Positions 32,789 through 46,879 are shown, counted from the first letter of the stretch. The stretch: DNA of 64,000 nt from Pseudomonas putida (GCA_041071465.1 CP163498.1:1054001-1118000); one strand, 5' to 3'. Numbers and translations are program-made. Notes: generated by a model from the sequence alone, not told the origin.

Positions 32789-34136
32789 GCAAGGCCTCCC
32801 GCTGCCTGGGCGAACAGGCGCCCGCGTTCTTCGAAGTTCTTGAACATGTCGAGGCTGGCGCACGCCGGCGACAGCAGCACGGCATCACCGGCCTGGGCCA
32901 GCTGGGCACACTGCTGCACGGCGTCGTCGAGGCTCTTGACCCGTACCAGCGGCACGTCATCGCCCAAGGCGTCGGCCAGACGCTCGGCATCACGCCCCAG
33001 TAACACCACGGCGCGGCAGAAACGCTTGACCGGCTCGCGCAGTGCGGTGAATTCAGCGCCCTTGCCATCGCCACCGGCAATCAGCACCAGCTTGCCTTCG
33101 ATATCGGCCCCCAGGCCTTCGATGGCGGCCAGGGCAGCACCCACGTTGGTGGCCTTGGAATCGTCGTACCAGTTCACCCCGTTACGCTCGCGTACCCACT
33201 GGCAACGGTGGGCCAGGCCACCGAACTCACGCAGGGCTTCGAGCATGGGTTCGAATGGCAGGCCGGCGGCATGCCCCAAGGCCAGGGCCGCCAGGGCGTT
33301 ACTCTGGTTGTGAGCGCCGCGAACCTTCAGCTCGCGCGCCGGCATCAGCGCCTGGAACTCGAACGCCAGGTATTTTTCGCCATCCACTTCACGCAGGCCA
33401 AAGGCCTTGAAGTCCGGCTGGTTGAGGCCGAAGGTCCAGCATGGGCGGCCTTCCACCGGCAGCGGCCGGCTCAGGGCGTCCTGACGGTTGACCACCACCT
33501 GCTTGGCGCCCCGGAAGATCCGGTGCTTGGCCAAGTGGTAGGCAGGCAGGCCGCTGTAACGATCCATGTGGTCTTCGCTGATGTTCAGCACCGTAGCCAC
33601 TTCAGCGTTGAGCTGGTCAGTGGTTTCCAGCTGGAAGCTGGACAGCTCCAGCACGTACAGCTCGACATCATCGGCCAGCAGGTCCAGCGCCGGGTACCGA
33701 GGTTGCCGCCCACGGCCACGCGCTTGCCGGCCTTGGCGGCCATTTCGCCGACCAGGGTAGTGACGGTGCTCTTGGCGTTGGAACCGCTGATGGCAATGAT
33801 CGGCGCGGTGGCATGGCGGGCGAACAACTCGATATCGCCGGACAGCTTCACGCCGCGCGCGGCCGCCTGCTGCAGCGCCGGCGTGGCCAAGGCCAGGCCA
33901 GGGCTCACGTACAGCTCGTTGGCGCGGCACAGGAAGTCCACGTCCAACTCACCACAGCGCACTTCCACCTGCGGGTAATCACGGCGCAGGGTGTCCAGTT
34001 CCGGCGGTTGCTCGCGGGTGTCGGCGACCGCAAAGGCAATGCCCCGGTTCGCCAGGAAGCGAACCAGGGACATGCCGCTCTTGCCGAGGCCGACAACGAT
34101 GCGGAATTGGTCGGAAGCGATCAAAGACACGCTCAT
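32785..34136 (-). pseudogene. murD: murD, UDP-MurNAc-L-Ala--D-Glu ligase, with a one-base frameshift (probable sequence error)
   Basis: MurD adds D-glutamate to UDP-MurNAc-L-alanine. The first part (MSVSLIASDQFRIVVGLGKSGMSLVRF... to GGNLGT, with the ATP loop SGSNAKSTVTTL) and the second part (ALDLLADDVELYVLELSSFQLETT to the end) lie in different frames. The break is at the GGG of 33692-33694; a fourth G on the plus strand restores GNLGTPALDLLADD and gives 450 residues, the usual length. Everything else in both halves is conserved, and the gene is essential, so a sequencing deletion is the best explanation. Confidence 0.93.
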
Positions 34137-35219
34137 CTACCTCAGTTTCAGGGTTGCAAGGCCGATCAGCACCAGGATCACGGTGATGATCCAGAAGCGG
34201 ACGATCACCCGTGGCTCTGGCCAGCCCTTGAGTTCAAAGTGGTGGTGGATCGGCGCCATGCGGAACACGCGCTTGCCGGTCAGCTTGAAGGAGGCGACCT
34301 GGATCACCACCGACAGGGTTTCGACAACGAAGATGCCCCCCATGATGAACAGCACGATTTCCTGGCGCACGATCACGGCGATGGTGCCCAGCGCAGCGCC
34401 CAGCGCAAGCGCGCCAACGTCGCCCATGAACACTTGTGCCGGGTAGGTGTTGAACCACAGGAAGCCCAGGCCGGCACCGATCAGCGCGCCGCAAAACACA
34501 ATCAGCTCGCCCGAGCCCGGCACATAGGGGATCAGCAGGTATTCGGCGAACTTCACGTTACCTGACAGGTAGCAGAAGATGCCCAGCGCACCGCCGACCA
34601 TCACTGTCGGCATGATTGCCAGGCCGTCGAGGCCATCGGTGAGGTTGACCGCGTTGCTCGAGCCGACGATGACGAAGTAAGTCAGCACCACGAAGCCGAC
34701 GCCCAGCGGAATGGTGACATCCTTGATGAACGGCAGGATCAGGGTGGTCTCCACGCTGGTTGGCGCGGTCTTGTACAGGAACACTGCCGCCGCCAGGCCG
34801 AACACCGACTGCCAGAAATACTTCCAGCGGCTCGGCAGGCCACGCGAGTTCTTTTCGATCACCTTGCGGTAGTCATCGACCCAGCCGATGGCACCGAACG
34901 CCAGGGTGACGATCAGCACAACCCAGACATAACGGTTGCTCAGGTCCGCCCACAGCAGGGTGCTGACGGCGATGGCCGACAGGATCAGCGCGCCACCCAT
35001 GGTCGGGGTGCCGGACTTGGACAGGTGCGATTGCGGGCCGTCGTTACGCACGGCCTGGCCGATCTGGCGAATTTGCAGGGTACGGATCATCCACGGCCCC
35101 AGCCACAGCGCCAGGGACAACGCGGTCAGTACACCAAGAATCCCGCGCAGGGACAGGTACTGGAAGACCGCGAAGCCTTTGTGGAACTGTTGCAGATACT
35201 CGGCCAACAGCAGCAGCAT
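34137..35219 (-). CDS. mraY: Phospho-N-acetylmuramoyl-pentapeptide transferase MraY
   Basis: A 360-residue, ten-helix membrane enzyme that transfers phospho-MurNAc-pentapeptide to undecaprenyl phosphate, making lipid I. The catalytic stretches are visible: [20 protein letters not shown] (Asp-Asp motif), [13 protein letters not shown] and the HHH motif [11 protein letters not shown]. The ATG at 35217-35219 overlaps the murF stop (TAATG). The extra nine codons in frame upstream lie inside murF and are not used. Confidence 0.98.
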   Translation of the reverse strand: MLLLLAEYLQQFHKGFAVFQYLSLRGILGVLTALSLALWLGPWMIRTLQIRQIGQAVRNDGPQSHLSKSGTPTMGGALILSAIAVSTLLWADLSNRYVWVVLIVTLAFGAIGWVDDYRKVIEKNSRGLPSRWKYFWQSVFGLAAAVFLYKTAPTSVETTLILPFIKDVTIPLGVGFVVLTYFVIVGSSNAVNLTDGLDGLAIMPTVMVGGALGIFCYLSGNVKFAEYLLIPYVPGSGELIVFCGALIGAGLGFLWFNTYPAQVFMGDVGALALGAALGTIAVIVRQEIVLFIMGGIFVVETLSVVIQVASFKLTGKRVFRMAPIHHHFELKGWPEPRVIVRFWIITVILVLIGLATLKLR

Positions 35220-36586
35220 TAATGTTTCTCCCCGCTGGCACCGCACAATGCCGCCACGACGTTTTCCATCGCAGCGCTGCGCGAGCCCTTGATCAAAATA
35301 GTGGTGTCGCTGGCGTGTTCGGCGCTAACTGCGTCGATCAGCTCAGCTTGAGTAGCGAAATGGCGGCCATTGGCGCCGAACGCCTTGACCGCGTGTGTCA
35401 TGTTGGAACCCACTGCGTACAGGGCATCGACCTTGCCACGCGCGTAGTCACCCACCTGACGATGGCCTTCTTCCGCCCATTGCCCCAATTCGCCGATATC
35501 CCCAAGCACCAGGACGGTGCGTCCGGAAAAGCCGGCGAGTATATCAATGGCCGCGCACATGGAGGAGGGATTTGCGTTGTAACTGTCGTCGATCACCCGT
35601 ACCCCGTTCGGCGCAATCTGTGCCACGGTACGGCCCTTGACCGGCTGCACTGCAGCCAGGCCGGCAGCAATACCGTTCAGGCTCAGACCAACGGCATGCG
35701 CAGCGGCGGCAGCGGCCAGGGCATTGCTGACGTTGTGCTCGCCCAGCACATTGAGTTGCACGTCTACCGTTTCACCCGCGCCATGCAGCTTGAACGACGG
35801 GCAGCCACGTGCATCGCGACCGATGACCGTGGCGTGGAAATCGGCCTTCGGGTTGCTGCGCGCGAAACTGACGACCTTGTGCGAGCCGGCAAGCGCACTC
35901 CAGATGGCGAAGGCCTTGTCGTCCAGGTTGAGGATGGCAATGCCGCCCTCGCCCAGGCCTTCGAGAATCTCGCCCTTGGCTTCGACAATCTTCTCCGGGC
36001 CGCCGAACTCGCCAACGTGGGCGGTACCGGCGTTGTTGATGATGACCACCTGCGGCTGGGTCAGGCCCACGGTGTAGCGGATCTCACCAATGCGCGAGGC
36101 GCCCAGCTCGATCACTGCGGCGCTGTGCTCCGGGGCGATCTCCAGCAGTGTCAGCGGCGCACCGAGGTCGTTGTTCAAGTTGCCACGGGTAGCGTGCACC
36201 AGGCCACGGGTACGCAGGATGCTGGCGAGCATTTCCTTGACCGTGGTCTTGCCGCTGGAGCCGGTAATGGCCACCACCGGCTTGTCGAATGCGGCGCGGT
36301 TCAATGCACCGAGTTGGCCAAGGGCCAGGCGGCAATCGGCCACCAACAGCTGTGGCAGGTCTACATCGGCGACTTCACGCTCTACCAAGGCTGCGACCGC
36401 GCCTTTGGCTTTTACATCGGCCAGGTAGTCGTGACCATCGAAACGCGGACCGGCCAGGGCGACGAACAGTTGCCCGGCGCCGACACTGCGGCTGTCGATG
36501 CTGACACCGGTAAACGTGGCATCGGCACCGTTTTGTCGACCACTCAGTGCTGTGGTCAGCTGGCTGAGTGATAGTGGCTTAAGCAT
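35219..36586 (-). CDS. murF: UDP-MurNAc-tripeptide--D-Ala-D-Ala ligase
   Basis: A 455-residue Mur ligase that attaches D-Ala-D-Ala to finish the cytoplasmic pentapeptide precursor. Motifs seen: [16 protein letters not shown] (ATP loop), [23 protein letters not shown] and [13 protein letters not shown]. It starts 8 bases inside the end of murE ([10 protein letters not shown]) and its stop overlaps mraY. Confidence 0.98.
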   Translation of the reverse strand: MLKPLSLSQLTTALSGRQNGADATFTGVSIDSRSVGAGQLFVALAGPRFDGHDYLADVKAKGAVAALVEREVADVDLPQLLVADCRLALGQLGALNRAAFDKPVVAITGSSGKTTVKEMLASILRTRGLVHATRGNLNNDLGAPLTLLEIAPEHSAAVIELGASRIGEIRYTVGLTQPQVVIINNAGTAHVGEFGGPEKIVEAKGEILEGLGEGGIAILNLDDKAFAIWSALAGSHKVVSFARSNPKADFHATVIGRDARGCPSFKLHGAGETVDVQLNVLGEHNVSNALAAAAAAHAVGLSLNGIAAGLAAVQPVKGRTVAQIAPNGVRVIDDSYNANPSSMCAAIDILAGFSGRTVLVLGDIGELGQWAEEGHRQVGDYARGKVDALYAVGSNMTHAVKAFGANGRHFATQAELIDAVSAEHASDTTILIKGSRSAAMENVVAALCGASGEKH

Positions 36587-38065
36587 GTGGCGCCTCCCAG
36601 GCTGCAAGTGCCTTTTCGGCTTCGGTCAAATCGGAGAAGTCATGGCGCTCGCCATTGATCTCCTGGTAATCCTCGTGCCCCTTGCCAGCCAGCACGATCA
36701 CGTCGTTGGCAGCAGCGGAGGCAATCAACTGCGCGATGGCCTCGCCACGACCGGCAACGAACTCGACCGAGACAGGCCGGGCGAAACCGGGACGGATGTC
36801 GTCGAAGATGCGCTGTGGGTCTTCGGTACGTGGGTTGTCATCGGTGACCAGTACGCGATCGGCCAGGCGCTCGGCCACTTCGGCCATCAGCGGGCGCTTG
36901 CCGCGATCACGGTCGCCGCCGCAGCCGAACAGGCACAGCAGCTTACCGTGGGCGTGTGGGCGCAGGGCTTCGAGCACTTTTTCAAGGGCGTCCGGGGTGT
37001 GGGCGTAATCGACCACCACCAGCGGTTTGTCGCCGCCACCCAGGCGCTGCATACGGCCTACCGGACCGTGCAGTTGCGGGGTGACCTTGAGGATTTCGTC
37101 CAGTGCATAATCCAGTGCCAGCAGTGTCGCGACAGCGGCGAGCATGTTGCTCAGGTTGAAGCGCCCCAGCAGCTGACTGCGCAGGATACGCTCACCTTGT
37201 GCGGTAACGATCGTCGCGCGCACGCCATCGTCACTGAACGCGGCCTCGCGACAGAACAGCGAGGCATCTGGGTTTTCCAGGCTGTAGCTCAGCAGCCGGG
37301 TGTCGATATGGTCGACGCTCGGACGGCGGGCAAAGTCAGCGGCCAGGCGACGGCCAAAGGCGTCATCCAGGTTGACCACCTGGCAACGCAGGCTGGGCCA
37401 GGCGAACAGCTTGGCCTTGGCGGCCTCATAGGCCTCCATGCTGCCGTGGTAGTCGAGGTGGTCGCGGGACAGGTTGGTCATCACCGCGATGTCGAACTCC
37501 AATGCGGCGACTCGGCCTTGCTCCAGGGCGTGAGAGGAAACCTCCATGGCCACAGCCTTGGCGCCCTGCTTTTTCAAATCGTAAAGGGTCGACTGCACGG
37601 CAATCGGGTCGGGCGTGGTCAGACGGCCGCTCTGCAGCTCGCCGTAGAAGCCGGTACCCAGGGTGCCGATCAGGCCGCAGCGCTGGCCGAGCAGGTCGAG
37701 CGCCTGGGCCACCAATTGGGTAACGCTGGTCTTGCCGTTGGTCCCGGTCACACCGACCAGGTTCAGCTGGCGGCTGGGTTCGCCATAAAAACGCCCGGCG
37801 ACATCCGACAACTGTGCGATCAGGCCCTTGACTGGAATCAATGGCACTTCGGTCAGCGGCAGCACGGTGGCGCCCTGCTCTTCATAGGCCACGGCGGCGG
37901 CACCACGGGTCAAGGCATCGGCGATATGCTCGCGGCCATCGACCTTGGCACCCGGCACGGCCAGGAACAGGTCACCCGGGCGCACGTTGCGGCTGTCCAG
38001 GGTCAGTTCACGAATCAGCGGGTCACGGCTGGCGTGGGCGAAAAGTTTGCTTAATGGCATTGTCA

Positions 38066-38066
<1 letters not shown>
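36579..38066 (-). CDS. murE: UDP-MurNAc-L-Ala-D-Glu--meso-diaminopimelate ligase
   Basis: A 495-residue Mur ligase adding meso-diaminopimelate. Motifs: VGVTGTNGKTSVTQLVAQ (ATP loop), MEVSSHAL, DYAHTPDALEKVL, and TDDNPRTEDP, the DNPR signature that recognises diaminopimelate rather than lysine. There are two adjacent ATGs overlapping the ftsI stop; the second (MTMPLSKLF) is taken, the first at 38067-38069 would add one residue. Confidence 0.97.
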
Positions 38067-40103
<2,037 letters not shown>

Positions 40104-40107
<4 letters not shown>

Positions 40108-41051
40108 CGCAGTTTCTCCGCCACACGCATCACGGCGCTACGCGACCGCGGGTTGGCCTTGAGCTCGGCTTCGGAGGCGAACTGGGCCTTGCCGATAAGT
40201 TTGATTTTTGGCTCAAAGACCTTGTGCTGCACCGGCAGGTTGCGCGGCAGGTTGTCGGCCTCGCCTTTCACCAGCTTGCGCATGAACAGCTTGACGATAC
40301 GGTCTTCCAACGAGTGGAAACTGATGACCGCCAGACGGCCCCCGACTTCGAGCGCATCGAGTGCGGCTTCAAGGCCAGCCTCAAGGTCGCCCAGCTCGTT
40401 GTTGACGTGAATGCGAAGCCCCTGGAAGGCACGGGTAGCCGGGTTTTTACCTTTTTCCCAAGCCGGGTTGGCCACCTTGAGCACTTCTGCCAGGTCGGCG
40501 GTACGGGTGAACGGCTGCTTTTCGCGGCGTTCGACCACGGCCCGCGCCATACGCCCAGCGAAACGCTCCTCGCCGTACTCCTTGAAGACGCGGGCGATTT
40601 CTTCTACTGGCGCAGTGGCGATGAACTCCGCGGCACTGATGCCCTGGCCCGGGTTCATACGCATGTCCAGCGGGCCATCATTGAGGAAGCTGAAGCCACG
40701 CTCGGGGTCATCCAGCTGCGGCGAAGACACGCCCAGGTCCAGCAGCACACCACTGACCTTCCCGTGCAGGCCGCGCTCGGCCACCTCAGCGCCCAGCTCG
40801 GCAAAGCTGCGCTGCACAATGACAAAGCGGCCGTCTTCGGCCGCCAGCGCTTGCCCCGTGGCAATCGCCTGTGGATCTTTGTCGAAGCCCAGCAGCCGCC
40901 CTTGCGGCCCGAGCTTGCTGAGTATCAGCCGGCTGTGTCCGCCACGGCCAAAGGTGCCGTCCAGATAGCAACCGTCGGCGCGCAGGGCCAATGCCTCGAC
41001 AGCTTCGTCGAGCAGGACGGTAATGTGGTTGAAGCCGCTATCTATGGTCAC
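40104..41051 (-). CDS. rsmH: 16S rRNA m4C1402 N4-methyltransferase RsmH
   Basis: A 315-residue SAM-dependent enzyme that methylates N4 of C1402 in 16S rRNA, the same nucleotide whose ribose is modified by RsmI, also in this window. Motif I is [38 protein letters not shown] and [12 protein letters not shown] are family signatures. Translation starts at GTG (41049-41051), overlapping the mraZ stop. Confidence 0.97.
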
Positions 41052-41503
41052 AGGATCAGGTCACGCAATTCGTCGGGCATGGCGCCCGGTTGTTGAATAG
41101 CTGCAAGGTCGGCTGCCGAAACCGCGTTCCAGGCATCTTCATCCCACAGCTGGAATTTGCTCAGTTGCCCCACCAGCATCGCCTTCTTGTCGAGCTTGGC
41201 GTACTCACGCAGGCGGGGCGGCACCAGGAAACGACCACTGCCATCGAGCTCCAGGTCAACCGCATTACCAATCAGCAAGCGCTGCAGGCGGCGGTTTTCC
41301 TCACGCAACGATGGCAAGGCACGCAACTTGGCTTCTATCTGTTCCCACTCATCGAGGGGATAAACACACAAGCAGGGGTCTACGGCGTCGATGGTCACGA
41401 TCAGCTGACCATTGCAACGCGAATCGAGCTCGTCACGGTACCGGCTCGGCATGGCGAGACGGCCCTTGGCATCGAGGCTGACGGCGTTGGCTCCGCGGAA
41501 CAC
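41048..41503 (-). CDS. mraZ: Transcriptional regulator MraZ
   Basis: A 151-residue AbrB/SpoVT-like DNA-binding protein that represses the dcw operon in E. coli by binding GTGGG-type repeats. Two copies of the family motif are visible: [21 protein letters not shown] near the N-terminus and [19 protein letters not shown] in the middle. The GTG at 41501-41503 ([11 protein letters not shown]) gives the usual Pseudomonas length; a TTG six codons upstream is rejected. It is the first gene of the dcw cluster and three candidate operator repeats lie in its leader. Confidence 0.96.
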   Translation of the reverse strand: MFRGANAVSLDAKGRLAMPSRYRDELDSRCNGQLIVTIDAVDPCLCVYPLDEWEQIEAKLRALPSLREENRRLQRLLIGNAVDLELDGSGRFLVPPRLREYAKLDKKAMLVGQLSKFQLWDEDAWNAVSAADLAAIQQPGAMPDELRDLIL

Positions 41504-41545
41504 GGCTGCGATTCCCCACAATGTTAGCTTTTTTGTGCCAGAAAA

Positions 41546-41570
41546 CCCACTTCATCCCACTTTCTGCCAC
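41546..41570 (-). promoter_or_regulatory. MraZ operator: three GTGG direct repeats
   Basis: On the minus strand AAGTGGC, AAGTGGG and AAGTGGG occur at exact 10-base intervals (plus-strand GCCAC at 41566, CCCAC at 41556 and 41546). E. coli MraZ binds TGGG repeats separated by 5 bases, the same spacing. The repeats sit directly after the -10 box, covering the expected first 25 bases of the transcript. Confidence 0.85.
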
Positions 41571-41578
41571 TTGCGCAC

Positions 41579-41608
41579 ACTATAGGAATCCGTCCGCAGC
41601 ACCGTCAA
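41579..41608 (-). promoter_or_regulatory. Sigma-70 promoter of the dcw cluster (Pmra)
   Basis: On the minus strand TTGACG (41603-41608) and TATAGT (41579-41584) are separated by 18 bases, close to the sigma-70 consensus. Start of transcription is expected near 41572, placing the MraZ repeats at about +2 to +27. The remaining spacer to rnpB (41609-41811) is AT-richer and shows no gene. Confidence 0.8.
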
Positions 41609-41811
41609 GGCGCGTTCATAAGGAAAAGCCTTACAGGACCGAGATTTAGCGCGATAAGGGAATGTGGAAGGACTGCCGAAGAGAAAAAAACACGTGAAAA
41701 ATCAAACCCACTCAAGCGAATGGAGTTCAAAGTTAAAGTGATTTATCAAGAGTAAGATTTTTTCGGTATTACCAGAGAGGATCTGCTACCGAATCACGCA
41801 GGGAAGGAAAG
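41609..41811. other. Spacer between the dcw promoter and rnpB
   Basis: About 200 bases of AT-richer DNA between the 3' end of rnpB and the mra promoter. No open frame with a ribosome site and no clear terminator hairpin for rnpB were found. Confidence 0.4.
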
Positions 41812-42185
41812 GTGGAGAGTCGATCTGTAAGCCGGGTTTTGTCGAGGACAGTCATTCCTCTACGACGGCCATCACTGGACGCCTCTAGCAACCTACCCGG
41901 TTCCGACGCGGGCCACGCCTGATGGAACCCTATTTGGTCTTGCTCCGAGTGGGGTTTACCCAGCCACGCACTGTTGCCAGACGTGCGGTGCGCTCTTACC
42001 GCACCTTTTCACCCTTACCGGCACCGAAGTGCTTAGGCGGTTATTTTCTGTGGCACTTTCCGTAGGCTCGCGCCTCCCAGGCGTTACCTGGCACTCTGCC
42101 CTATGGAGCCCGGACTTTCCTCCCCCTGCTGTCCACACAACAAAGTTGCGGAACAAAAACAGGCAGCGACTGTCCGATCGACTCT
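41812..42185 (-). ncRNA. rnpB: RNase P RNA (type A)
   Basis: The catalytic RNA of ribonuclease P, which trims the 5' leader of tRNAs. Reading the minus strand, it begins AGAGTCGATCGGACAGTCGC and soon has the conserved GGAAAGTCCGGGCTCC (P4/CRI region); near the end come the conserved ACAAAACCCGGCTTACAGATCG block and the pairing of the 3' end (GATCGACTCTCC) with the 5' end to form helix P1. Ends are set from helix P1 and may be off by a few bases. Its place between rsmI and mraZ is as in other pseudomonads. Confidence 0.96.
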
Positions 42186-42252
42186 CCGCCGCCAAGGTTA
42201 CCGGCACGCGCGCACAAGAACAAGCAATACCGGTATTTATATCAAAGTGCCA

Positions 42253-43128
42253 CTATTCGGCTTTCTGCTTTTCAAGGGCAAGTTGATACAACAGGTTCTT
42301 GCGCACACCGGTAATTTCCGCGGCAAGTGCCGCCGCCCGCTTCAGCGGCAACTCGGCCAACAGCAGGTCGAGCACACGCTGCGCCTCGGCGCTGATGGCC
42401 TGCTCGCCCTCCGGCGCACTCCAGCCGCCGACCAGCACCACGCATTCACCGCGCTGCTGGTTGCTATCACCAGCAACGAATGCACGTAGCTCCGCCAGCG
42501 GCAAACCCTTCAGGGTCTCGAAGGTTTTAGTCAATTCGCGCGCCAGCAACGCCGGGCGGTCGCCACCAAATACCGCTTCCATGTCCTCAAGGCACTCCAG
42601 GATCCGGTGCGGGGCCTCATAGAAAATCAGCGTACGCGGCTCTTCCTTTACTTGCTCCAGGCGTGCCCGACGCCCGGCCTGCTTGGCCGGCAGGAAGCCT
42701 TCGAAGATGAAGCGGTCCGACGGCAAGCCGGCTGCCGACAGCGCGGCGATCAAAGCACAGGCGCCCGGCACCGGCACCACGTTCACGCCCGCGGCCCGCG
42801 CCTGGCGCACCAGGTGGTAACCCGGATCGGAAATCAGCGGCGTGCCGGCATCGGAAACCAGCGCCACATGCTCACCCGCGAGCAGCTTGGTGAGAAAGCG
42901 CCCGCCCTCGTCGCGCTCGTTGTGCTCATGGCAGGCCGCCAACGGCGTATCGATGCCAAAGTGTTGCAGCAGGCGGATCGAATGACGGGTGTCTTCGGCG
43001 GCGATCAGGGCCACATCCGCCAGCACCTTCAGCGCCCGGGCGCTCATGTCGTCGAGATTGCCGATGGGGGTTGCCACCACATACAGCGTCCCCACCGTGG
43101 ATTTCGAAGCCCCTGCCACATCAGTCAC
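42253..43128 (-). CDS. rsmI: 16S rRNA 2'-O-ribose C1402 methyltransferase RsmI
   Basis: A 291-residue tetrapyrrole-methylase-fold enzyme that methylates the ribose of C1402 in 16S rRNA, complementing RsmH. Family motifs: [41 protein letters not shown] and [10 protein letters not shown]. The GTG at 43126-43128 ([12 protein letters not shown]) has an AGG 8 bases before it and is preferred over a GTG three codons upstream. It is divergent from lpoA. Confidence 0.95.
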   Translation of the reverse strand: MTDVAGASKSTVGTLYVVATPIGNLDDMSARALKVLADVALIAAEDTRHSIRLLQHFGIDTPLAACHEHNERDEGGRFLTKLLAGEHVALVSDAGTPLISDPGYHLVRQARAAGVNVVPVPGACALIAALSAAGLPSDRFIFEGFLPAKQAGRRARLEQVKEEPRTLIFYEAPHRILECLEDMEAVFGGDRPALLARELTKTFETLKGLPLAELRAFVAGDSNQQRGECVVLVGGWSAPEGEQAISAEAQRVLDLLLAELPLKRAAALAAEITGVRKNLLYQLALEKQKAE

Positions 43129-43314
43129 TGCGTACACCTGTCATTTGGATCAAAGGCGCCATTGTAGCCCGAGCGCCTGCAACAGGGCGCAAAGATCTTC
43201 GCCGGCGATCAGCAACAAGCCGCCTATAGTGAAGGATCGACACAGCAACATCGCGCCCCGGCCAGTGCTTGGGTACAATTGCCGGCCAACTTGATCGAGT
43301 AACAGGACCTTTAC

Positions 43315-45132
43315 ATGATCGCTTGCCTGCGGCTGCTCACAGCCCTCTGCCTCGCCGCCCTGCTGGCAGCCTGCGCCAGCTCGCCCTCATCCAGCCTGGG
43401 CGAACTGCCACGCACCCCGGACGCCAGCATCGAGCAACTGCTCGAAAAAGCCGCTTCCAGCAAGTCTGCTGAAGACGCGGCCCTGCTGCGCCTGAGCGCG
43501 GCCGACCTGGCCTACAAGCAGAAGGATTTCCCACGCGCCGCACGCATTCTCGAGCAGGTTCCGCTGGACACGCTCAAGCCGGCCCAGCAAGTGTTCGCCA
43601 GCACCCTCGCCGCCGAGCTGGCCATGAGCCGCAACCAGCCCAAAGCGGCCCTGGCTGCCCTGGCCCACCCCAGCCTGCAGCGCGTAGCTGAGCTGCCAAA
43701 GGAACAGCAAGCGCGCACCTACAACGTGCATGCCGCCGCCCTCGAAGCCGACGGCCAGGCCTTGGCGGCCGCACAACAGCGCGTGCTGCTGGCCCCGCTG
43801 CTCAGCGGCCAGGCCGCCAGCGCCAACAATGACGCCATCTGGGCCCTGGTTGCCTCACTGCCGGCAGAGCAACTGCAACAGCCAGCCAACGATCAGACCC
43901 TGGCCGGCTGGACCAGCCTGGCCTTCGCCGTGAAAAGTGCAGGCACCCTGGAACAGCAACAAGCGGCCATCGAGACCTGGGTCAAACAACACCCGGACCA
44001 CCCTGCCGCCCAGCAACTGCCGCTGGCGCTGACCAAGCTCAAGGAACTGGCCAGCCAACCGCTGACCAAGGTCGCCCTGCTGCTGCCTCAGGAGGGCCCG
44101 CTGGCCGGTGTTGCCCGCGCCCTGCGTGACGGCTTCATGGCCGCTCACTTCCAGGCCCAGCAAGCCGGCCAACCGGCACCTGCCGTGCAGGTGTTCGACA
44201 GCTCGCGCATCGGCTCGCTCGATGACTTCTATCGCCAGGCCCAGGCCGCCGGCGTGCAACTGGTCATCGGCCCGCTGGAAAAGCCGCTGGTGAAGCAACT
44301 GGCCGCCAAACCGCAATTGCCGATCACTACCCTGGCCCTGAACTACGCCGACGCCGGCCAGAAAGCCCCGCCGCAACTGTTCCAGTTCGGCCTGGCTGCC
44401 GAAGACGAAGCCCGCGAAGTAGCCCGCCGCGCCCGCGCCGATGGCATGGTCCGCGCCGTGGCCCTGGTGCCGAGCGGTGAATGGGGCGACCGCGTACTGG
44501 CCGCCTTCCGTCAGGACTGGGAAGGCAATGGTGGCACCCTGCTCGCCGCCGAGCGCATCGCCCAGCCGGTCGCCCTGGCCCAGCAGATTGCCGACCTGTT
44601 CCAACTGCGCCAGAGCGAAGGCCGCGCCAAGAGCCTGCAAAGCACGGTAGGCGGCAGCATTGCCGCACAACCGTCGCGCCGCCAGGACATCGACTTCATC
44701 TTCCTCGCCTCGACCCCACAGCAGGCCCAGCAGATCAAGCCGACCCTGAACTTCCAGTACGCCGGTGACGTACCGGTCTACGCCACCTCGAACCTGTACA
44801 GCGCCAGCGGTGACGTCAACCAGTACAACGACATGAACGGCATCCGCTTCTGCGAAACGCCGTGGCTGCTCGACACCAGCAACAGCCTGCGCCAACAGGT
44901 CGTACAGCAGTGGCCACAGGCCGCTGGCAGCCTGGGCCGTCTGTATGCCATGGGCGTCGATGCCTACAGCCTGGCGCCACGCCTGGGCCAGCTGAAAGCA
45001 CTGCCGGACAACCGCGTCCTGGGCCTTTCGGGCAGCCTGAGCATCAACGCCAACCAACGCGTCGAGCGCCAGCTGCCATGGGCCGAGTTTGCCGGCGGCC
45101 AGGTCAAGCGCCTGCCTGACACCCCGCGCTGA
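43315..45132 (+). CDS. lpoA: LppC/LpoA-family lipoprotein, activator of PBP1A
   Basis: A 605-residue outer-membrane lipoprotein with lipobox LAAC (Cys20). The N-terminal half is a TPR-like helical domain (about 30-240, rich in Ala/Gln/Leu). The C-terminal half is a periplasmic-binding-protein-like fold (about 250-580, starting KVALLLPQEGPLAGVARALRDG). LpoA reaches across the periplasm to stimulate the transpeptidase of PBP1A. In P. aeruginosa the PBP1A activator is LpoA of this family. It is the first gene of lpoA-yraN-gmhA-dolP, as in E. coli. Confidence 0.92.
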   Translation: MIACLRLLTALCLAALLAACASSPSSSLGELPRTPDASIEQLLEKAASSKSAEDAALLRLSAADLAYKQKDFPRAARILEQVPLDTLKPAQQVFASTLAAELAMSRNQPKAALAALAHPSLQRVAELPKEQQARTYNVHAAALEADGQALAAAQQRVLLAPLLSGQAASANNDAIWALVASLPAEQLQQPANDQTLAGWTSLAFAVKSAGTLEQQQAAIETWVKQHPDHPAAQQLPLALTKLKELASQPLTKVALLLPQEGPLAGVARALRDGFMAAHFQAQQAGQPAPAVQVFDSSRIGSLDDFYRQAQAAGVQLVIGPLEKPLVKQLAAKPQLPITTLALNYADAGQKAPPQLFQFGLAAEDEAREVARRARADGMVRAVALVPSGEWGDRVLAAFRQDWEGNGGTLLAAERIAQPVALAQQIADLFQLRQSEGRAKSLQSTVGGSIAAQPSRRQDIDFIFLASTPQQAQQIKPTLNFQYAGDVPVYATSNLYSASGDVNQYNDMNGIRFCETPWLLDTSNSLRQQVVQQWPQAAGSLGRLYAMGVDAYSLAPRLGQLKALPDNRVLGLSGSLSINANQRVERQLPWAEFAGGQVKRLPDTPR

Positions 45133-45503
45133 TGCCTGCAGCATCGCCTACCCGTGCCGGGCAAGCAGCAGAGACCCAAGCCCTTGAGTACCTTCAGGGG
45201 CAAGGCCTGCAACTGCTGGCACGCAACTGGCGATGCAAAGGCGGTGAGCTTGATCTGGTCATGCTCGACGCCGATACAGTAGTATTCGTCGAAGTCCGCT
45301 ACCGGTTGCACGCGGGCTTCGGAGGCGCCCTCGACAGTATCGATGGGCGCAAGCAGAAACGGCTGGTGCTTGCCGCCAGCCTGTTCCTGCAGAAGGAGCC
45401 CCACTGGGGCAACCACCCCTGCCGCTTCGACGTAGTCGCCCTGCAGGGCAGCCACCATGCAGGCAGACCGCTTCAATGGCTGAAAAACGCCTTCGAATGC
45501 TGA
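45132..45503 (+). CDS. yraN: YraN-family (UPF0102) nuclease-fold protein
   Basis: A 123-residue restriction-endonuclease-like protein. The core signature is KGGELDLVMLDADTVVFVEVRYR (about residues 36-58), which has the E/D...EVK-type metal site (here EVR). The biological role is not established; links to DNA recombination or repair have been proposed. Its ATG shares one base with the lpoA stop (TGATG), so translation is probably coupled. Confidence 0.9.
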   Translation: MPAASPTRAGQAAETQALEYLQGQGLQLLARNWRCKGGELDLVMLDADTVVFVEVRYRLHAGFGGALDSIDGRKQKRLVLAASLFLQKEPHWGNHPCRFDVVALQGSHHAGRPLQWLKNAFEC

Positions 45504-45580
45504 ACCCACTTCGTTTTTTTTGCTCTATGTTTCGCGGGCTGGTCGTTGTTGCGCGTAGCAAAGGCCACCGCCCCACTTAA

Positions 45581-46758
<1,178 letters not shown>

Positions 46759-46762
46759 CTCT

Positions 46763-46842
46763 CCGGCCTCTTCGCGGCTAAAGCCGCTCCTACAGGGGTA
46801 CGCTACACCCTGTAGGAGCGGCTTTAGCCGCGAAGAGGCCGG
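46763..46842. repeat. REP pair with perfect 35-base arms
   Basis: Arms 46763-46797 and 46808-46842 are exact inverted copies over 35 bases (CCGGCCTCTTCGCGGCTAAA... and reverse), separated by 10 bases. This is the canonical P. putida 35-base REP in its paired form, lying between dolP and a small lipoprotein gene. Confidence 0.95.
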
Positions 46843-46879
46843 CGCAGACAACACCCTCAAGAAACCCAGGAAACACCGC

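Noticed and set aside
42029..42286. Short open frames over 41.9-42.3 kb.
   Set aside because: They lie across the RNase P RNA gene, which explains the conservation of this stretch.
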